A stretch of DNA of 64,000 bases from an uncultured Eubacteriales bacterium (GTDB taxonomy: Bacteria; Bacillota; Clostridia; Oscillospirales; CAG-272). Position numbers and translations under genes: made by a program. The number at the start of each line of letters is the position of its first letter. Within the stretch, counting starts at the first letter, position 1. Shown in pieces: positions 60,393 through 64,000 of the stretch. The notes under the pieces were generated by a model, which made no database searches, was not told where the DNA came from, and worked only from the letters and a program-made list of their open reading frames with translations. The stretch covers positions 36,106-100,105 of the forward strand of contig CAKRSS010000001.1 of assembly GCA_934401725.1 (NCBI GenBank), read 5' to 3'.

Positions 60393-61964
60393 ATGAAAAG
60401 AATACTTTGTCTATGTCTGACGCTGCTCACGATAGTGGGACTGCTCGTCTCCTGCGGCGAAAAGCCTGAAGTTCCGTCGGACACCACAACGGACAGCAGC
60501 GCGGTTACAGACAGCGAAACCACGACAGAAAACAAGCCCGCCGACCTCGTCTTCGGACAAAAGGGCGAGAAGAGCGACTACGTCGTCGTGCGCCCGGAAA
60601 AGTGCGGACAGCGGCTGACGGACAGTGTTGTCGACCTGTTCAAGGCCATATGTGCCGCGACGGGTAAGAACGGCACAATCAAGGACGACTGGTACAAAAA
60701 CGAGTCCGACATCGCGGCGCACGAGGTAGTCATCGGCGCGACCAACCGCCCGGAGTCGTCGGCCTACACCGGCAAGCTCGGCGGCAATGACTGGTACATA
60801 ACCGTCGTCGGCGAGAAGATCGTTATAAACGGAGGAAGCGAGGGCGCGACTGCAAGCGCTGTCAAGTATTTTATGGAGAATTATGTTGTGGGCAAGGAGC
60901 TGCTCGCCGTGCCCGGAGACCTTGACTATCACTACGTGTCCGACATAGACATGATAAACATACTCGACGTCAAGGACAAAATCAAGGTCATAGGTCGCTA
61001 TTCCGAGCTGCCGAACGGCATCGCCTGCGACTGGACGGCCGCGGGAATCGAGTTCACCGCCGACTGTGAGGGCGAGGTCGTTGTCGGCCTGACCTCCACC
61101 AAGTCGACGGCCTCCAGCGGCTACGACGGCGATTCCTATTTCACCGTCTACGTCGACGGCGTGCGTCAGGACGAGAGACTCGAGGCGGTCAGCGGCGAGG
61201 AAAGCCTGCTGACGCTTGCGTCAGGCCTTGAGAAGGGAACACACACCTTCCGGCTGCTCAAGCAGTCGCATGTGGCGCATTCGAAGACAGTCATAACCTC
61301 GATTTCGCTCAAGGGCACGATAGGCGAGCGCCCGGCCGACCGCAAAGCTTATATCGAGTTTTACGGTGACAGCATTACCTGCGGCTACGGCGTCGCCAGC
61401 GAGTATGTACGGCGCGTCAACGGCCTCGCCAACAACGACGCTTACTACTGCGACGGCACCAAGGCCTACGCCTTCCTTGCCGCCGAGGAGCTGGACGTTG
61501 ACTATTCCATGGTCAGCGTGTCCGGCTGGCGGCTTGCGGGCACGTCGGCATCTATCCCGATCACCTGCTACCCCTACATAAACTGGAATCGGAACAGCCA
61601 GAAGTATGACTTCACGTCTCGCGTGCCGGATCTGGTTGTCATCAACCTAGGCACAAACGACTACTCCGCCAAAATCGGCGAGGCGACCTTCGGCGCCGAC
61701 ATGGAGGCGTGGATAAAGCGCATCCGCAGTGATTACGGCAAGGCCGATCTGCCGTTTGTCTTTGTCGTCAACTCCATGAGCGACGGCTATCAGGGAACCA
61801 TAAAGTCCAAGCTGACCGAAATGGGCGGCGAGGCGGCGGGTCTGTACGTCATGACTACCGTCCAGGATCGCAGAGGACTGAGCAACCACCCCACCTGTGC
61901 CGGTCAGAAAAAGACGGCGGAGCTTCTCTCGAAGTTCATCAGAGATAACGGGATTATCGGCTGA
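60393..61964 (+). CDS. Lipoprotein CE2-like SGNH esterase
   Basis: 523 residues. Lipobox LVSC (Cys 21). A GH67-N-like module (about 60-180, EVVIGATNRPESSAYT ... ASAVKYFMENYVVG) precedes a beta-sandwich (about 195-310, ITAAGIEFTADCEGE region) and a GDSL/SGNH hydrolase domain: block I EFYGDSITCGYG (Ser 327), LVVINLGTNDYS (Asn block III) and NHPTCAGQKK (Asp/His block V region with His). Arrangement matches carbohydrate esterase family 2, deacetylating polysaccharides. RBS GGGAGG. Confidence 0.85.
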   Translation: MKRILCLCLTLLTIVGLLVSCGEKPEVPSDTTTDSSAVTDSETTTENKPADLVFGQKGEKSDYVVVRPEKCGQRLTDSVVDLFKAICAATGKNGTIKDDWYKNESDIAAHEVVIGATNRPESSAYTGKLGGNDWYITVVGEKIVINGGSEGATASAVKYFMENYVVGKELLAVPGDLDYHYVSDIDMINILDVKDKIKVIGRYSELPNGIACDWTAAGIEFTADCEGEVVVGLTSTKSTASSGYDGDSYFTVYVDGVRQDERLEAVSGEESLLTLASGLEKGTHTFRLLKQSHVAHSKTVITSISLKGTIGERPADRKAYIEFYGDSITCGYGVASEYVRRVNGLANNDAYYCDGTKAYAFLAAEELDVDYSMVSVSGWRLAGTSASIPITCYPYINWNRNSQKYDFTSRVPDLVVINLGTNDYSAKIGEATFGADMEAWIKRIRSDYGKADLPFVFVVNSMSDGYQGTIKSKLTEMGGEAAGLYVMTTVQDRRGLSNHPTCAGQKKTAELLSKFIRDNGIIG

Positions 61965-61993
61965 AAAATATTGTCCGGCAAAGGAAATTCAGA

Positions 61994-62941
61994 ATGAACA
62001 TAGTTATCCTTGATTACGATGCGATGGGCAGAGACCTGTCGCTCTCTCCGCTTGAAGAGTTCGGGCACGTGACCGTCTGGGGCTCGACCACGCAGGCAAA
62101 TGTCGCCGAGCACGTACGCGATGCCGAGGCGATAGTCGTCAACAAGGTGAAGATAGGCCGCGAGGTATTCGCGGCGGCACCGGGACTGCGCCTGATATGC
62201 GAGTTCGCGACGGGCTACGATAACATCGACCTCGTAGCTGCTCGCGAGAGGGGCGTTGCGGTCTGCAACGTCCCCGCCTACTCGACAGACAGCGTGGCGC
62301 TGTTCACGCTTGCGACGGCGCTGTCGCTCGTGACGCACCTCGAGACGTACAGCGGATATGTCCGCAGCGGCGAATATTCGTCCTCCGGCGCGCCCAACCG
62401 GCTGACCCCGGCTTATCACGAGCTGACGGGCAAGACGTGGGGAATTCTCGGCTGCGGTAACATCGGCGGACGCGTGGCGCAGGTCGCGGGCGCGCTCGGC
62501 ATGAAGGTTATAGTCAGCCAGCGTCACCCGCACCCGCTCTACCCGACGGTTGACGTCGACGCGCTGTGCCGCGAGAGCGATATTCTCTCCATCCACTGCC
62601 CGTTGAACGACTCGACACGCGGCATTATCGACCGTCCGCGGCTCGAGCTGATGAAGAGGACGGCGATAGTCGTCAATGAGGCGCGCGGCGCGGTCGTCAA
62701 CGAGGCGGACGTGGCGTGGGCGGTCAGCACGGGGCGCATAGCGGCCTTCGGAGCCGACGTTTACAGCGTCGAGCCCTTCGGCGAGGAGCATCCGTATTAC
62801 AGGATAAAGTCGCTGCCCAACGTCCTGCTGACGCCGCACGCGGCGTGGGGCGCGGTCGAGGCGCGCGAGCGCTGTCTCGGAGTCATCGCCGCAAATATCC
62901 GCTCGTTTCTCGCCGGTGCGGTGCAGAACCGGGTCGACTGA
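61994..62941 (+). CDS. D-2-hydroxyacid dehydrogenase (NAD-dependent)
   Basis: 315 residues. Rossmann motif WGILGCGNIGGRVAQVAG, preceded by the substrate-domain FATGYDNIDLVAARERGVAVCNVPAYST. Catalytic Arg in VVNEARGAVVNE, Glu in AFGADVYSVEPF and His in LTPHAAWG. Typical of glycerate/hydroxypyruvate and related dehydrogenases; the substrate may be the sugar acid produced upstream. 29 bases after the esterase. Confidence 0.92.
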   Translation: MNIVILDYDAMGRDLSLSPLEEFGHVTVWGSTTQANVAEHVRDAEAIVVNKVKIGREVFAAAPGLRLICEFATGYDNIDLVAARERGVAVCNVPAYSTDSVALFTLATALSLVTHLETYSGYVRSGEYSSSGAPNRLTPAYHELTGKTWGILGCGNIGGRVAQVAGALGMKVIVSQRHPHPLYPTVDVDALCRESDILSIHCPLNDSTRGIIDRPRLELMKRTAIVVNEARGAVVNEADVAWAVSTGRIAAFGADVYSVEPFGEEHPYYRIKSLPNVLLTPHAAWGAVEARERCLGVIAANIRSFLAGAVQNRVD

Positions 62942-62949
62942 GGTGCGGC

Positions 62950-63441
62950 ATGGTGACTGTCCGTAAAATACGCCCCGAGGATGTGCCGGCGTGCGTTGAT
63001 ATTTATAATTTTTACATACGTGAGACGACCGTGACGTTTGAGGAGGATGAGCTTGATGCCGAAGAATTCGGCGTGCGCGTCGGGAGAATACTCGGCGATG
63101 GGTACCCCTACATAGTCGCGGAAGAGCAGGGAAGAGTGCTCGGCTACGCCTACCTCGATATGTACAGCCCGCGCACCGCCTACCGGTACACGGCCGATCT
63201 GTCGATATACGTGGCGAACGGCGGTACGGCGCGCGGCGTAGGACGCCTTATGTATGAGGAGATCGAGCGCTCTGCCCGTCAGTTGGGGCTGCGCAACATT
63301 ATCTCGGTGATAACCGAGCACAACCGCCCGAGCGTCGCCTTCCACGAGCGGCACGGCTTTACCCTAGCCGGTAAGCTGGACGCCGTGGGCTATAAATTTG
63401 ACCGTTGGCTGGGCGTTTTAATGTACCAGAAGCGGATATAA
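62950..63441 (+). CDS. GNAT-family N-acetyltransferase
   Basis: 163 residues, GNAT fold: MVTVRKIRPEDVPACVDIYNFYI, then YIVAEEQGRVLGYAYL, the acetyl-CoA loop NGGTARGVGRLMY with the (Q/R)xxGx(G/A) pattern, and NIISVITEHNRPSVAFHERHGF. Close in pattern to phosphinothricin/methionine sulfoximine-type acetyltransferases. ATG 62950 with GAGGTG upstream. Confidence 0.9.
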   Translation: MVTVRKIRPEDVPACVDIYNFYIRETTVTFEEDELDAEEFGVRVGRILGDGYPYIVAEEQGRVLGYAYLDMYSPRTAYRYTADLSIYVANGGTARGVGRLMYEEIERSARQLGLRNIISVITEHNRPSVAFHERHGFTLAGKLDAVGYKFDRWLGVLMYQKRI

Positions 63442-63574
63442 GGCTCTGTCGGCGCAATTCCGATGGTCAGGGCTTCACAGTGCAGTTCTCGGGCGCAATC
63501 GTGCAGTCGGAATTGCGATGATCGGCCTAAAACAGAGTCTTCCCCGTAAAAGCAGAGCCTTCCCGTAACAACAT

Positions 63575-63612
63575 AGCCGTCTCCGCACAAAACGTCGCGG
63601 GGACGGCTTTTT
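63575..63612 (+). terminator. Terminator of the plus-strand unit
   Basis: AGCCGTCTCCGC (63575-63586) / GCGGGGACGGCT (63597-63608), one wobble pair, then TTTT. The 63442-63574 stretch before it also holds a GCAATTCCGA/TCGGAATTGC inverted repeat (about 63456 and 63509). Confidence 0.8.
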
Positions 63613-63666
63613 CGGCTCCGCGACATAAAAACGCGGAAATTTGTTGCAGTTTTTTTGAATTAGCTA

Positions 63667-63695
63667 TTGCATTCGGCGCGATGTTATGGTATAAT
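63667..63695 (+). promoter_or_regulatory. Promoter in front of tRNA-Ser-like sequences
   Basis: TTGCAT (63667-63672), 17-bp spacer, perfect TATAAT (63690-63695) preceded by ATGG. Confidence 0.82.
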
Positions 63696-63749
63696 ACCCG
63701 TGTTGCGTTGATATCGGCGGTTCGCCTGCACGTCCCGACGCAAGAATAC

Positions 63750-63806
63750 GGAGAGGTATCGAAGTGGTCATAACGGGGCTGACTCGAAATCATGTGATTA
63801 GTCTCC
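63750..63806 (+). pseudogene. tRNA-Ser(CGA)-like sequence 1, lacking variable and T arms
   Basis: The 5' half GGAGAGG, TATCGAAGTGG D-arm and the loop CTCGAAA (anticodon CGA) are typical tRNA-Ser. After ATCA the usual long variable arm and GGTTCGAATCC are missing; instead GATTAGTCTCC follows, whose TCTCC could pair with GGAGA. It spans 57 bases, too short for a normal tRNA-Ser, which is about 90. Confidence 0.55.
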
Positions 63807-63825
63807 AAAAGTGAATATTTATACA

Positions 63826-63897
63826 TGGAAGCGTATCGAAGTGGTTGTAACGAGCTGCACTCGAAATCATGTACGCATTTGAGTAGTTGTGCCACCG
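63826..63897 (+). pseudogene. tRNA-Ser(CGA)-like sequence 2, 3' half lost
   Basis: GGAAGCG acceptor 5' strand, TATCGAAGTGG D-arm and CTCGAAA anticodon loop resemble tRNA-Ser again. No matching CGCTTCC 3' strand and no T-arm GGTTCGAATCC are seen up to 63960. The two copies share AATCATGT right after the anticodon loop. Confidence 0.5.
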
Positions 63898-64000
63898 AAA
63901 ACCGCCGAAAAGCCTTGATTTTATTGGGTTTTCGCTCGGTTGATGATTTTTCTGACCGGCTTATCTAACGGGTTTTCTAAAAAATTGAATAACGATTGTT

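Overview
The window is a visibly GC-rich stretch of a bacterial chromosome. It is almost certainly from a spore-forming or formerly spore-forming member of the Clostridia (Oscillospirales/Christensenellales-like gut or rumen Firmicute). Reasons: Firmicutes gene sets and orders (EcfA1-EcfA2-EcfT-TruA; YfmF-YfmH-Lgt; a YtvI-like sporulation membrane protein; ClpC-like ATPase with a zinc-finger N-terminus; LemA/DUF2207; DUF5711/CvpA), strong GGAGG ribosome binding sites, textbook TTGACA-17-TATAAT promoters and many intrinsic terminators. No CRISPR array, rRNA operon, prophage or transposase gene was seen. The genus cannot be named from the sequence alone. Layout, left to right: (1) 1-6.3 kb: partial rRNA methyltransferase, the general ECF vitamin-transport module, TruA, and a membrane/cell-envelope pair (DUF5711, CvpA). 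(2) 6.3-19 kb: housekeeping: Clp ATPase, rpsB-tsf, an RsuA-type pseudouridine synthase, uvrB, tex, an MsmX/UgpC-type sugar ABC ATPase, a CPBP protease and tadA. (3) 19.1-29.2 kb: one very compact nine-gene unit (yfmF, yfmH, lgt, folD, GH78-like enzyme, sugar isomerase, two-TM protein, HPr-kinase-like P-loop protein, signal-peptidase-like protein). Two of its proteins carry unrelated 13-residue/39-bp tandem repeats. (4) 29.3-36.1 kb: minus-strand XRE regulator-glycosyltransferase pair, an ECF S-component with DUF1893, a decayed and an intact ferredoxin-type aldo/keto reductase behind a MerR-type promoter, then an alpha/beta hydrolase and a CDP-alcohol phosphatidyltransferase.

(5) 36.1-48.6 kb is the accessory region: a BspA-type leucine-rich surface protein with a fresh 237-bp internal duplication and a small conserved-looking ORF in front of it, a candidate short RNA, a tyrosine phosphatase, a DUF1538 membrane protein paired with a tandem PII-like protein, then a minus-strand cluster of a secreted ricin-lectin/caspase-like (clan CD/CHAT-like) protein and three paralogous lipoproteins in visibly AT-richer DNA, and an FAD oxidoreductase.

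(6) 48.6-63.5 kb is devoted to carbohydrate or glycan use: YtvI, a five-gene minus-strand operon (class IV aminotransferase, PHP phosphoesterase, endonuclease/exonuclease/phosphatase lipoprotein, sugar-binding lipoprotein, class II aldolase), LemA/DUF2207, and a plus-strand run of lipoprotein glycosidase, CE2/SGNH esterase, D-2-hydroxyacid dehydrogenase and GNAT acetyltransferase. The solute-binding protein has no permease here, and the orphan MsmX-like ATPase at 16.3-17.4 kb is a plausible energiser for its transporter. (7) 63.5-64 kb: a good promoter followed by two 5'-tRNA-Ser(CGA)-like sequences that lose the tRNA pattern just 3' of the anticodon loop. The best candidate for an undescribed system is the 42.3-46.9 kb secreted caspase-like protein with three paralogous lipoproteins. 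The small ORF/short RNA pair beside the BspA gene and the truncated tRNA-Ser pair come next.
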